From Lachnospiraceae bacterium (GTDB lineage Bacteria > Bacillota > Clostridia > Lachnospirales > Lachnospiraceae), in the NCBI GenBank assembly GCA_020860755.1, contig JAJBTQ010000010.1, positions 1-51,066 on the forward strand: a stretch of DNA of 51,066 nt. Reading direction: 5' to 3'. Below, one piece after another: positions 42,083-50,951 of this stretch (within the stretch, counting starts at the first letter, position 1; every line of letters begins with the position of its first letter). The notes beneath the pieces are model-generated. The model did not search any database. It was not told the origin of the DNA and saw only the letters and a program-made list of their open reading frames with translations. A program made the translations under genes and the position numbers.

Positions 42083-43309
42083 TTACAAAAGGATCGGGAA
42101 CTCCCAGACTTTTCCGGACGACTCATAAAGCTCCCCAAATCCGTCATCGATTACTTTTAAGACCACTTCTCTCCCATTGATCGGAAAAGCCTGAATACTT
42201 AAGCGGATGCTCCTGGGTGCCCGCTCAGGCATAAATTCCAGAGTAAACGCTTCCATTCTGGCGTCAATCCTTTGTCTGACACGGATCCAGACCTCCATCG
42301 TCTGATTTCCGTCATAGAGAAAGAAGTATTTTTTTGTCGGTGAAAACCAGTTCGCGCCGAGCTGAACCAGGCGGAGAAAGGTCGACTCTCCGTTTTCAAG
42401 GACCTGAAGAGAGATCTCTCCCTGAAGCTTATACGGGCAGTCATAATAGTGTGTCCAGGTATCCGGAATCAGAGAGCGGTACCCGGCATAGCAGGCTCCG
42501 ACCGTATAGAGGTTTTTCCCTTTAAAAACGCGCTTGTTCGGCCCGATCACGCGAAGAGATGCGTTCATCCAGCCTCCGTCAAACCCGTCTCCGACAAAAT
42601 AGACCCCCGAGATAATGTTTTTCTCAAACGCCTCCAGGATGATATTGGAAAAAAACTCATCCATCGCCGCTTTTTCCCCTTCGAGATATCCGGGGAAATC
42701 CCAGTTGTCCTTTACTGCTGTCACGCGCTTCATCTCTCCGAGCGTATCGGCATGCAGCAGAAGGAAAGAAATGTCTCCCCTTTCGTAGTCAAACATGACG
42801 ACATCGTGCGTATAGACTGAGGCGTCCTGTTGATATACATAGGCAAAAAAGCTCTCACTGTAATCCATCAACTGAAAATTCTCAATGGAATATCCCAGTT
42901 CTGCCCGAATGATCTCAAAAAGACTTACAGCTTCTTCGGAAAGATCCGGCACCGTAACCGAAAGGAAAGGCTCCAGCCCGTACTCGCCATAACGCTCGGA
43001 AAACCGGATCAGACGGCGCAAAAACTGCACGAGCATATTTCGGTACACGACGTTGTCCTCGATCAAAGCCTCCTCGTAGAGATTGGAGAAATAAGTGCCA
43101 TCCGGATCATTCCGACGCTTAACGGCCTCATCCCCGTAGAAATATTTGCCGTGATCCGAACAGAAAATAGCTGTCGGAATCCGGAAATGCTCCTCTCCGG
43201 GAATCGTGGATACAGTCTCGGGCTCTTGCATTCCCTCAAAATAGAGGCTGACCATTGCCCGCATGTTATTCAGATCGATCCCAATAAACAATTTATTGTT
43301 CGTTTCCAC
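42083..43309 (-). CDS. Diverged Hsp70/ASKHA-fold protein (DUF5716-like)
   Basis: 408 aa. The order of segments matches DnaK. Phosphate-1-like strand is FIGIDLNNMRAMV (8-20). RIPTAIF and YGDEAVKR (43-65) correspond to the Hsp70 TPS.. and GxxAKR region. SVTVPDLSEEA corresponds to TVPAYF. LMDYSESFFAYVY corresponds to the NEPTAAALAY helix. VVMFDYERGDIS (170-181) takes the place of FDLGGGTFD. GVYFVGDGFDGG (235-246) takes the adenosine-loop position, followed by VGACYAG. Residues about 288-400 resemble the substrate-binding beta domain (FSPTKKYFFLYDGNQTMEV, then RAPRSIRLSIQAFP). The glycine-rich nucleotide loops are degraded, so ATPase activity is doubtful. Helical lid absent. Confidence 0.72.
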   Translation of the reverse strand: METNNKLFIGIDLNNMRAMVSLYFEGMQEPETVSTIPGEEHFRIPTAIFCSDHGKYFYGDEAVKRRNDPDGTYFSNLYEEALIEDNVVYRNMLVQFLRRLIRFSERYGEYGLEPFLSVTVPDLSEEAVSLFEIIRAELGYSIENFQLMDYSESFFAYVYQQDASVYTHDVVMFDYERGDISFLLLHADTLGEMKRVTAVKDNWDFPGYLEGEKAAMDEFFSNIILEAFEKNIISGVYFVGDGFDGGWMNASLRVIGPNKRVFKGKNLYTVGACYAGYRSLIPDTWTHYYDCPYKLQGEISLQVLENGESTFLRLVQLGANWFSPTKKYFFLYDGNQTMEVWIRVRQRIDARMEAFTLEFMPERAPRSIRLSIQAFPINGREVVLKVIDDGFGELYESSGKVWEFPILL

Positions 43310-43312
43310 ATC

Positions 43313-46300
43313 TTACTCCTCAGTCGCGATAAACAGTGTATTGACAAGGTCACAGGTCTCGGCGTAGGAATACTGTGCATCCACGTCCGACTTCTCAAGG
43401 CCCAGCCTTCCCAGTCTCCCATAGCGGGTGTCGTAAAAGGATTCCCCGACCTCAGTGACGCGAAAGCTCTCCTTCGTCCGGATCTGCCCCTGTGTGTCTA
43501 CGATGAAATATTCACAGAACTCACTGGGCAGTATCTTTAACGGATAGGTATACAACCCCGGAAGGACTTCGTTTAAGGACTCCTTTGATCCGTTGGAAAA
43601 CTGTACGTAGAATGACTCCTCCGGCACATCCCGAAATGAAATGACCCGTATCCCCATCATGAGATATTTTAAGCGCATCTGATCCGGAAAGTCGGAAAAA
43701 CACGGAAAATAGATGCCGCTAAACAGACATTCCCGAAACATCCGTTCCGCCAGTTCCTCGTACGCCTCCTCAGGCTGTTCCGCATAGAGCCGTAAAAACG
43801 CAGCCTTGAAAAACGGATTGCTCTCGTTTCCACGTGAAAGTCTCTCCCACAAAAACTGGTAAACCGCTTCGTTGACTGCCTTGTCATGCATCATTAGTTC
43901 CCTGCACAGCAGGCTGACATAGGCGAGCAGAAGTTCTTCAGATTCTTTGTCCCATCGGAGGATCTGAAAGATCTCGTCATGTTTGGTACCCAGGTGCCCG
44001 GTAAACAGCATCCTGATCATCAGCTGCTGGGCCTGAGGCAGGACCTCAACTCCACGATCCCTCATCTCGAGCAGCAGATCCGTCATCTCATCGATCGAGC
44101 CGGCCATCTCTTCAAAACGCTCCGTATCATCGATCAAAACCGGCTCGCTTGCCAGCTCTTCCTGTATATCCTGCTCTTCAGCATCCATTCTCGGAAGGCG
44201 GTTGCCGGGCAGCATCTTGCTGACGCGGCATTCTTTTCCGGGAACATAGAGCAGCCCGTCCTTGCCCTCATAGAGGATCACGTAAGGACTTCGGAAGAGA
44301 TGAATGTAAGCGCTTTCCCCGTTGATCGGAGTGCGCTGCATAGTCAAGTCGGGGAGGTTCTGGATCACACGGACCGCCTGAAATTCTGTCTCACCAAAAT
44401 AGGCCTTGTAACTGTTCTCCGCATCCCCTTTCACCTGATCCCACTCGTCTTTTGTCATCATACGGCGAATCTCCTCATAAATAATGGCGAGATCGTCGTT
44501 CATGTGGTTTTTCAAAAGCTCGCTGACCGCAAAGTCTTTCACAATGGAGATATAATCCGGCCAGTCGTTTTCCAGGCGCTTCTTATTCCGCACAATATAG
44601 GCGTACAATGTGGCTTTCTTTCTGGACGGTAGTGTACTGCTCATGGAAAAATAGCGTACAACTTCAGCAGGGATCTCGCCCTGCGCACGGGTCCAGGATA
44701 GCATATAGGCGTCGTAGAGTCCGGCAATCTTCAAGTGCTGCTCCACTCCTCTGCGAAACCATGGAAAGTAGGTTTCTCCGTACCGGTTGGTGTGAATCAG
44801 ATAAACACAGATCGATTTAATATAGCTCGGATCTCCAAACTTTTTAAAACATTTGCTCAAAACGCGGAGGTAATTGCGGTTGAAGCTCTGCTTGCCCTGC
44901 GCCATTCCCTGTATACGGATGGCGAGCTCCCTTGTCAGCAGGTTCTTCTTTGACATCCAACCGATCAGACGGCAGTCGAAATCGTCATTGCTGTTTAAAA
45001 ATTCCGGATATTGCTGAAGGATCCGGGCCGCTTCCAGATAAAACACCGGGTTTAAGCTCCCGTTTTTCATAAACTGCCGGATCATATCATATTTTCGCTG
45101 CGGATTGCGTGCAAGTGAATCATCCGTCTGCAGGATGATCCAGTTTATGATCGGATTCCTGCGGTGTTTCGCCAGGATCTCGTCCATGTGAGCCTGAAAA
45201 TCGGTGCGGTTGGCGCCGGAATCACGCAAAAACTGCAGATACTGGTACATGGCAGCCAAAGGTGTCTTCGCACTGCGCATGTTGCGCGGGATCTGAGACA
45301 TCTGAGTGGCCATCCGGTCATAATCCTTAGATTTATAGTAAAAGTAAGCAAGATACATGTTCAGCCAGCGGTTCTTCGGATCCTCATCGATCGCAGTCCG
45401 AACCATGTCAATGGACTCCAAAAGCCACTCCATCTCGGGCTTCTCCCCCAGGAGGCAGGCCATATAAGAGCTCTCAAGCTGATATTGCACATGTTTTCTC
45501 TTCCACTCCTCGGAATGTTCCGTGAGCAGCTCACCTAAAATACACTCCAGTGTGATCGTTTCTTTCTGGAATCCGTTGTCCAGGGTGATCGTGGCAAAAT
45601 TGCGCCCGAGATGCATCTGTTCCGGAAGTAAACGGTAGGAGAAATCAGAGTGCATGCCGAAAAAATCATACATCTGCAGCTGGGTTTTGCCAAGCTCGAC
45701 AAAGGGTTCCGGACAGGAAATACGTATATCGCAGTATCCCCACTCGGATTTTTTGACAAGGACAGCGTCCTTGATCGCCTCATCAGACAGATAGTAGGAC
45801 CGTTCCCGCCCCTCTGCATAAAACGTACAGCGCTCTTTTTTCCCGATGGCGATCAGAAATTCTTCCAACTCGTGGGAACTGCATTTCTGCTGCGTGACAG
45901 AATGGTATAAGAGCTTATAATACTCCGTATTTTCGTGAAAGATATTACAAAAGTAGTGGGAACTGAAGACATCGACCGCTTCTTCCCAGTTCAGCTTACA
46001 AAGATTGTAAAAATCATTTAAAGTCTTGATCTTTCCGATGGATGTGGTGAGATAATGACGGGATGTCTCAGCTGAGAACGGGAAAAGATATTCCCCTACG
46101 TTGCTTGTGACAACAAAGACACCGGATTCTTTCTGGTCATCCGAAATAGCTTTTCCGGCAAACTCAAAGCAGATCTCAGCGCTGTCGGAGTCAAACTCCG
46201 GTGAGGGGATCGTAATGCTGGGATGCTCACAGGTGACAATACCGCGAATCGGCTCTCCTGTGCTGCTCTTTACATGAAAAGAGCCTCGATACACCTCGTT

Positions 46301-46399
46301 TTCGATCACGGGCAGTTCGAGCTCCTCCTCTTCCAGGAGAAGAACAGGCTGATCATATGCAAATTTTCCTCGAATGATATCCTGTATCTTCTGGCGCAT
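43313..46399 (-). CDS. Large beta-sandwich/helical-repeat protein (DUF5717-like)
   Basis: 1028 aa with no signal peptide or transmembrane helix. Two similar beta-rich modules sit at about 36-110 (VYRGSFHVKSSTGEPIRGIV) and about 210-290 (DAVLVKKSEWGYCDIRIS). A helical segment (LNDFYNLCKLNWEEAVDVF) lies between them. From about 300 the protein is mostly helical and TPR/HAT-like (NRWLNMYLAYFYYKSKDYDR), and a beta-rich C-terminal part follows. The first gene of the three-gene operon, with the Hsp70-like gene 3 bp downstream. A GTG at 46435 opens the frame, but ATG 46399 has AGAGGA at good spacing. Function unknown; a scaffold for the Hsp70-like partner is a guess. Confidence 0.72.
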   Translation of the reverse strand: MRQKIQDIIRGKFAYDQPVLLLEEEELELPVIENEVYRGSFHVKSSTGEPIRGIVTCEHPSITIPSPEFDSDSAEICFEFAGKAISDDQKESGVFVVTSNVGEYLFPFSAETSRHYLTTSIGKIKTLNDFYNLCKLNWEEAVDVFSSHYFCNIFHENTEYYKLLYHSVTQQKCSSHELEEFLIAIGKKERCTFYAEGRERSYYLSDEAIKDAVLVKKSEWGYCDIRISCPEPFVELGKTQLQMYDFFGMHSDFSYRLLPEQMHLGRNFATITLDNGFQKETITLECILGELLTEHSEEWKRKHVQYQLESSYMACLLGEKPEMEWLLESIDMVRTAIDEDPKNRWLNMYLAYFYYKSKDYDRMATQMSQIPRNMRSAKTPLAAMYQYLQFLRDSGANRTDFQAHMDEILAKHRRNPIINWIILQTDDSLARNPQRKYDMIRQFMKNGSLNPVFYLEAARILQQYPEFLNSNDDFDCRLIGWMSKKNLLTRELAIRIQGMAQGKQSFNRNYLRVLSKCFKKFGDPSYIKSICVYLIHTNRYGETYFPWFRRGVEQHLKIAGLYDAYMLSWTRAQGEIPAEVVRYFSMSSTLPSRKKATLYAYIVRNKKRLENDWPDYISIVKDFAVSELLKNHMNDDLAIIYEEIRRMMTKDEWDQVKGDAENSYKAYFGETEFQAVRVIQNLPDLTMQRTPINGESAYIHLFRSPYVILYEGKDGLLYVPGKECRVSKMLPGNRLPRMDAEEQDIQEELASEPVLIDDTERFEEMAGSIDEMTDLLLEMRDRGVEVLPQAQQLMIRMLFTGHLGTKHDEIFQILRWDKESEELLLAYVSLLCRELMMHDKAVNEAVYQFLWERLSRGNESNPFFKAAFLRLYAEQPEEAYEELAERMFRECLFSGIYFPCFSDFPDQMRLKYLMMGIRVISFRDVPEESFYVQFSNGSKESLNEVLPGLYTYPLKILPSEFCEYFIVDTQGQIRTKESFRVTEVGESFYDTRYGRLGRLGLEKSDVDAQYSYAETCDLVNTLFIATEE

Positions 46400-46468
46400 A
46401 CGTTTCCTCTCAAACACCGGAAAAAGCCTTCCCACCGGTGCATTTCTTAAAAATTGACCTACATAGTT

Positions 46469-46497
46469 AGTATAACCGATTTTATAGAATCTTGCAA
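46469..46497 (-). promoter_or_regulatory. Promoter of the DUF5717-DUF5716-TPR operon
   Basis: On the minus strand: -35 TTGCAA (46492-46497), 17-bp spacer, -10 TATACT (46469-46474). It lies about 70 bp upstream of the chosen ATG. No internal promoter was evident between the three genes. Confidence 0.7.
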
Positions 46498-46584
46498 ATG
46501 CGGAGGGAAGAAAAAAGAGGCCCCGAAACTGTGCAAAATTCTATTTGCAATGTCCGTTGCCCCTCGCTTAAAAACAGGCAAAAA

Positions 46585-46618
46585 AATAAAGCCCGCTTTT
46601 TTAAAAACGGGCTTTATT
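46585..46618 (-). terminator. Intrinsic terminator of the small lipoprotein gene
   Basis: An 11-bp stem (aataaagcccg with cgggctttatt), extendable through a T/A-rich inner part, is followed on the minus strand by a run of T's. It lies 32 bp after the lipoprotein stop and protects the DUF5717 promoter from read-through. Confidence 0.88.
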
Positions 46619-46649
46619 CGTTATTGCTTGTCTATGCTATGCTTCGGAA

Positions 46650-46883
46650 TTACTCCTGGGAAACGCTTGCTTCTACTGCCGGCACCTCTTCATCCACTTC
46701 TTCCTGAACTGTCATTTCATCCTCTCCATTCTCTTCTTCCTGAACTGTCACTGCATCCTCTCCATTTTCCGTATTTACAGTTGCGGATACGTCGCCAGTG
46801 TCATTTTTTCCGCATCCGGCCATCGCTGCCATACCAGCACCTAAGCACACACATAAAGCTACCGTTAAAAATCTCTTTTTCAT
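46650..46883 (-). CDS. Small acidic lipoprotein of unknown function
   Basis: A 77-aa predicted lipoprotein. It has a basic start (MKKRFLTVALCV), a hydrophobic core, and lipobox MAGC followed by GKND. The mature part is only about 50 residues, very acidic, and contains a tandem 12-residue repeat (TVQEEENGEDEM-like). The ATG at 46883 with AGGAG upstream is preferred; a longer frame 26 codons further upstream has no ribosome-binding site. It has its own promoter and terminator. No family recognised. Confidence 0.72.
   Translation of the reverse strand: MKKRFLTVALCVCLGAGMAAMAGCGKNDTGDVSATVNTENGEDAVTVQEEENGEDEMTVQEEVDEEVPAVEASVSQE
46701..46772. repeat. 36-bp tandem duplication inside the lipoprotein gene
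   Basis: Two direct copies with offset 36 bp (ttcctgaactgtca at 46701 and 46737) differ at a few bases. They encode two 12-residue acidic repeats. Copy-number change would keep the reading frame. Confidence 0.75.
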
Positions 46884-46952
46884 AATTTTTCTCCTGTCTT
46901 TTGACAATTTTTTTGCAAGGTTGTTAAATGCGACTAAAAAAATCACTATATA

Positions 46953-46981
46953 ATTTTGCACCCTGCCCAGCTAATTGTCAA
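46953..46981 (-). promoter_or_regulatory. Promoter of the small lipoprotein gene
   Basis: On the minus strand: consensus -35 TTGACA (46976-46981), 17-bp spacer, -10 CAAAAT (46953-46958). The start codon is about 70 bp downstream. Confidence 0.55.
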
Positions 46982-47055
46982 GCTTGTTATAAAAAGACGT
47001 GTTTTACATAAATTGCGGGGATCGTCTCCTGATAAAGAAAAACCTCAATCTGCTG

Positions 47056-47084
47056 TTGACAGAACAGCATTATACAGGTATTGT
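47056..47084 (+). promoter_or_regulatory. Promoter of the plus-strand membrane protein gene
   Basis: Consensus -35 TTGACA (47056-47061), 17-bp spacer, -10 TATTGT (47079-47084). It lies about 40 bp upstream of the TTG start. Confidence 0.7.
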
Positions 47085-47122
47085 GTGATAAATGATTTAT
47101 AAGTTTTTATGAAGGTGATGAC

Positions 47123-47824
47123 TTGAGGAGAAAGAGATATAATCCTTACGGAGATAAGGACCGCGGCCGTATTCAGGAAGAATGGCCCGAAATGAAGTTT
47201 TCCGAGAAATGCCGATATATCTGGTCTTATCATAAGATTCCCATTATTGTTGTGATCATCGCAGCCGTTCTCGCCGTCTATTTTGGCTGGGATATCAAAA
47301 ACAACAGTATCAAGGAAGATTTTAATGTCATGGTTCTGGACACTGAGATAGGTGTGGAGGAGACAGAGTCACTTGAGTTTGATCTGTCGGTGGTGCTTGG
47401 GCTCGACACGGAGAAAAAGAAGTGTCTGATCGAGACAAATTTTACCACCAATGAGGAGGATATGGCCAGCGCGATCCAGGTAACCACGTATCTGGAATCG
47501 GGCCGCACGGATCTGGTCATTGTTCCCGAGGAAACGTTTAATACATATGCGGAGAACGGGTATCTGGAAATATTAACGGAGCCGGAATTTGATGCTGTGC
47601 TTGATGGCATAGAGGAAGACAGGTATTTTTATGCGGAAGAAGTCATGTACAGGCTGGATGAATACCAGATTCCGATGCATCCGCATGAGAAGACGGAGAA
47701 TTCCGACATTTACGGGATCTATCTCACAGAAGGTGACTTTGAGGGCAAGGTGATCGGCATCATGAGAAATGCTCCCCACGAGGACCTGGTCGTCCCGGGA
47801 GTGGAATTCTTTCTTAACAAATGA
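47123..47824 (+). CDS. Single-pass membrane protein of unknown function
   Basis: A 233-aa protein and the only plus-strand gene in the window. A basic 35-residue cytoplasmic N-terminus and one transmembrane helix (about 39-56) precede an extracytoplasmic domain of about 175 residues. That domain has alternating strands and helices, is acidic, and resembles a small substrate-binding-like fold (VMVLDTEIG, TDLVIVPEETFNTYAENGYL). No family is confidently recognised. The start is a TTG with AAGGTG five bases upstream; the nearby ATG at 47118 is out of frame. It has its own promoter and a bidirectional terminator shared with trpD. Confidence 0.75.
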   Translation: MRRKRYNPYGDKDRGRIQEEWPEMKFSEKCRYIWSYHKIPIIVVIIAAVLAVYFGWDIKNNSIKEDFNVMVLDTEIGVEETESLEFDLSVVLGLDTEKKKCLIETNFTTNEEDMASAIQVTTYLESGRTDLVIVPEETFNTYAENGYLEILTEPEFDAVLDGIEEDRYFYAEEVMYRLDEYQIPMHPHEKTENSDIYGIYLTEGDFEGKVIGIMRNAPHEDLVVPGVEFFLNK

Positions 47825-47832
47825 ACATTTTT

Positions 47833-47865
47833 AAACAAAACCGGGAAAATCCTCCCGGTTTGTTT
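47833..47865. terminator. Bidirectional terminator between the plus-strand gene and trpD
   Basis: The stem is centred on ccggga/tcccgg (47841-47846 and 47853-47858) and extended by A/T pairs with one bulge. T-rich tails occur on both strands. The converging genes end at 47824 and 47865. Confidence 0.8.
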
Positions 47866-48887
47866 TATGAATTGGAAATCTCCACTACTTTCTTAAGAGT
47901 CTCAAACGCATTCCCGCCATCGATCAGATCGGCGGCAAGGGCGATGCCATCCGCGAGGGTATCTGCCTTTTCCCCGATATAGAGGGCTGCCCCGGCATTA
48001 AGTAAGACCGCTGTTCTTTTCGGGCCTTTATCCTCTCCGCTTAAAACTGACCTTGTGATCGCTGCATTCTGATCGGCCGATCCGCCGGTCAGATCTTCGG
48101 GGCTGCCGGCATTCAGGCCGAAATCTTCCGGGCAGATGTCATATGTCTTATACTCCCCATCCTGAAATTCACAGACAAACGTCGGACCGCAGGCGGAGAT
48201 CTCATCCAGTTTTTCTCTGCCATAGACGACCATGCCACGCGAGACCCCAAGGTTTGTAAGGACACGCGCCAAAGGTTCCACAAGCGAACTGTCATATACA
48301 CCCAAAAGCTGCATGGTCGGATGGGCGGGGTTTGTAAGGGGCCCGAGAATATTAAAGACGGTGCGGATGCCGAGCTCTTTTCGGATCGCACCGACATACT
48401 TCATGGAGGTGTGATATTTTTGGGCAAAGAAGAAGCAAAAACCCGCTTCGTTTAAAAGTTCCCTGCATTTGTCCGGATCCTGGTCTATATTGATTCCGAG
48501 TGCTTCCAGGCAGTCTGCCGCCCCGGATTTAGAGGAGGCGGCACGGTTTCCGTGCTTGGCGACATGCATGCCGCCGGCTGCGGCCACAAATGCCGAGGTA
48601 GTGGAGATGTTAAAGCTCATCGATCCGTCCCCGCCGGTCCCGACGATCTCGAAGGGATCCATGTCGCTGACATCAACCGGTATTGCGTGTTCTCTCATCG
48701 CTGCAGCACATCCCGCAATCTCATCCGTTGTCTCTGCCTTCGTACTTTTCGTGGAGAGAGCCGCCAAAAACGCAGCATTCTGGGTCTGTGTGGTCTCTCC
48801 GCTCATGATCTCATTCATAACGGCGTGGGCTTCGTCGTAGCTTAAATCCTGTTTGTCAACAATTTTTATTATGGCCTCATGTATCAT
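47865..48887 (-). CDS. trpD: Anthranilate phosphoribosyltransferase
   Basis: A 340-aa enzyme adding phosphoribose from PRPP to anthranilate. The PRPP motif GTGGDG (83-88) is followed by [31 protein letters not shown], and a C-terminal region with NAGAALYIG. Length is normal. It lies after trpA, 71 bp away, instead of in the usual position between trpG and trpC. It may have been moved to the 3' end of the trp operon. No promoter was clearly visible in the gap. Confidence 0.95.
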   Translation of the reverse strand: MIHEAIIKIVDKQDLSYDEAHAVMNEIMSGETTQTQNAAFLAALSTKSTKAETTDEIAGCAAAMREHAIPVDVSDMDPFEIVGTGGDGSMSFNISTTSAFVAAAGGMHVAKHGNRAASSKSGAADCLEALGINIDQDPDKCRELLNEAGFCFFFAQKYHTSMKYVGAIRKELGIRTVFNILGPLTNPAHPTMQLLGVYDSSLVEPLARVLTNLGVSRGMVVYGREKLDEISACGPTFVCEFQDGEYKTYDICPEDFGLNAGSPEDLTGGSADQNAAITRSVLSGEDKGPKRTAVLLNAGAALYIGEKADTLADGIALAADLIDGGNAFETLKKVVEISNS

Positions 48888-48958
48888 AATACAAGTCCTT
48901 TCCCTGTTATAATATATGTCTTTTTCCTGTTCCTCTAATCAGTTCTTTTGTCTGACAG

Positions 48959-49750
48959 CTACGCTTTTAATCCCTGCTTAAATGAACTGACATACTCTTC
49001 CGCAGTATCCAGATTGTATTCTGTCGCTTCCATCAGATTGATAAAGTGAGATCCCACGATCGCGCCGTCGATCAGGTCCATCATTGGCGTGATATCTTCC
49101 GGGGAGGTAATCCCGAAGCCCATCATAACCGGGATCGGAGACTGCTTCCTTACATCGGCCAGATAAGAACGGATCTGGCTGTGAAACTGTCCGCTCTGAC
49201 CTGTGACTCCCATCGCCGAAACACAGTAAACAAACCCTCTGGCCCCTTTTAAGATCTGCGCGATCCTATCGGCGGATACCGGTGCGACCAGCTCGATCAG
49301 GATCGTCTCATCCCGGTCTTGTAAAGCTCCTTTCATGGCATCCTGTTCTTCCATCGGGAGATCCGGTACAATAACCCCGTCCACGCCCGTCTCACGGCAG
49401 CATTCCACAAATTTTTCAATGCCCATATGAACGATGGTATTGTAATACATCATAAATACAATGGGCAGCTGCACGCCATCCTCCCGGAGACAGCGGACCA
49501 GCTCAAACGTAGTGTTAAGTGTTGTTCCTTTTTGGATCGACCGGTAGGACGCGTCCTGGATCACAGGTCCGTCCGCAACCGGATCTGAAAAGGGAACGCC
49601 AAGTTCTAAGATGTCAAGCCCTGCCCGTTCCATTGTTTTAACCAGTTCTTTGCAGCGATCCATATCCGGAAGTCCCGCAGTAATATATGTGATAAATGCC
49701 TTCTCGCTCTTTTCCCTCAGTGCGGAAAGTTTCTCTTCGATCCGGTTCAT
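48959..49750 (-). CDS. trpA: Tryptophan synthase alpha subunit
   Basis: A 263-aa TIM-barrel enzyme cleaving indole-3-glycerol phosphate to indole. Catalytic residues E49 (LDILELGVPFSDP) and D60 match the standard numbering. VPDLPMEEQDAMK and FVYCVSAMGVTGQSG (phosphate-binding) are also present. Indole passes to TrpB, encoded 10 bp upstream. Confidence 0.97.
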   Translation of the reverse strand: MNRIEEKLSALREKSEKAFITYITAGLPDMDRCKELVKTMERAGLDILELGVPFSDPVADGPVIQDASYRSIQKGTTLNTTFELVRCLREDGVQLPIVFMMYYNTIVHMGIEKFVECCRETGVDGVIVPDLPMEEQDAMKGALQDRDETILIELVAPVSADRIAQILKGARGFVYCVSAMGVTGQSGQFHSQIRSYLADVRKQSPIPVMMGFGITSPEDITPMMDLIDGAIVGSHFINLMEATEYNLDTAEEYVSSFKQGLKA

Positions 49751-49760
49751 TTTTACCCTC

Positions 49761-50951
49761 CTAGTTCAGATAGCCCTTGCCGGCCAGGTAATCGGAGATC
49801 GTGTTGACATCCTTATCTCCCCGTCCGGAAAGGCAGATGATCATAGACTGATCCATCGTCATCTCTTTCGCCTTTTTGAAGGCATAGGCCATCGCATGCG
49901 CGCTCTCGATGGCGGGGATGATCCCTTCCATCTCAGTCAGTTCCATTAAGGCCTCCATCGCCTCATCGTCCGTTACCGGGACATACAGCGCTCTTCCTGT
50001 GTCGTGGAGATAAGCGTGTTCCGGCCCTACGCCGGGATAATCGAGCCCTGCCGAGATCGAATGGGCCAGCGTAATATTGCCGTCCTCATCCTGCAGCAGA
50101 TAAGAGCGGGTCCCGTGGAGGACACCGGGCGTTCCCTTTGCCATCGAGGCGGCGTGTTCCCCGGTCTCGATCCCTTTTCCGGCCGCCTCCACGCCGATGA
50201 GCTCCACCGATTTTTCATCGATAAACTCCGCGAACATACCGATCGCGTTGGAACCGCCGCCCACACAGGCCATGACCACATCCGGAAGTTTCCCTTCTGC
50301 TTCAAAGTGCTGCCGTTTTGCCTCGCGGCTGATCACGGACTGAAATTCTTTTACCATTTTGGGGTAGGGATGCGGACCGATAGCGGATCCGATGATATAA
50401 AACGTATCCTCCGCTGTCTTAGCCCAGGTGCGTATCGCCTCGTTTGTCGCGTCCTTTAAGGTATTGCTCCCCGACTCTACGGAGACCACTGTTGCCCCGA
50501 GCATCTCCATGCGCATCACATTGAGCGCCTGTCTCTTAATATCTTCTTTTCCCATATAAACGGTGCACTCCATGCCAAACAGAGCCGCTCCCGTCGCGGC
50601 TGCAACACCGTGCTGTCCGGCTCCGGTCTCGGCAATGATCTTGGTCTTCCCCATCCGCCGGGCCAGAAGGATCTGCCCCATCACGTTGTTGATCTTATGC
50701 GCGCCGGTATGATTTAAGTCTTCCCTCTTTAAGTAGATTTTCGTCCCATATTTTTCACTGAGCCGTCTTGCATAGTACAGCGGTGTCTCACGTCCCACAT
50801 ACTGTTTCAGATAGTAGTTGTATTCCTCTGTAAAAGAGGAATCCCGGATCGCATCCTCAAAGGCTTCCTCTATCTCAGCCAGAGGATTCATGAGCGATTC
50901 CGCCACAAACTGTCCGCCGTATTCTCCGTAGTATGCCTTTTCGTTTTTCAT
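49761..50951 (-). CDS. trpB: Tryptophan synthase beta subunit
   Basis: A 396-aa PLP enzyme (TrpB1 type) condensing indole with serine. The PLP lysine K86 is in HTGAHKINN. Other signatures are [32 protein letters not shown] (phosphate loop), and a C-terminal [11 protein letters not shown] 50951 overlaps the trpF stop as ATGA, implying coupling. Confidence 0.97.
   Translation of the reverse strand: MKNEKAYYGEYGGQFVAESLMNPLAEIEEAFEDAIRDSSFTEEYNYYLKQYVGRETPLYYARRLSEKYGTKIYLKREDLNHTGAHKINNVMGQILLARRMGKTKIIAETGAGQHGVAAATGAALFGMECTVYMGKEDIKRQALNVMRMEMLGATVVSVESGSNTLKDATNEAIRTWAKTAEDTFYIIGSAIGPHPYPKMVKEFQSVISREAKRQHFEAEGKLPDVVMACVGGGSNAIGMFAEFIDEKSVELIGVEAAGKGIETGEHAASMAKGTPGVLHGTRSYLLQDEDGNITLAHSISAGLDYPGVGPEHAYLHDTGRALYVPVTDDEAMEALMELTEMEGIIPAIESAHAMAYAFKKAKEMTMDQSMIICLSGRGDKDVNTISDYLAGKGYLN

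Noticed and set aside
46962-47122. A further small gene or ncRNA between the lipoprotein and the plus-strand gene
   Set aside because: The interval is explained by two divergent promoters; no stable long hairpin or frame was seen.
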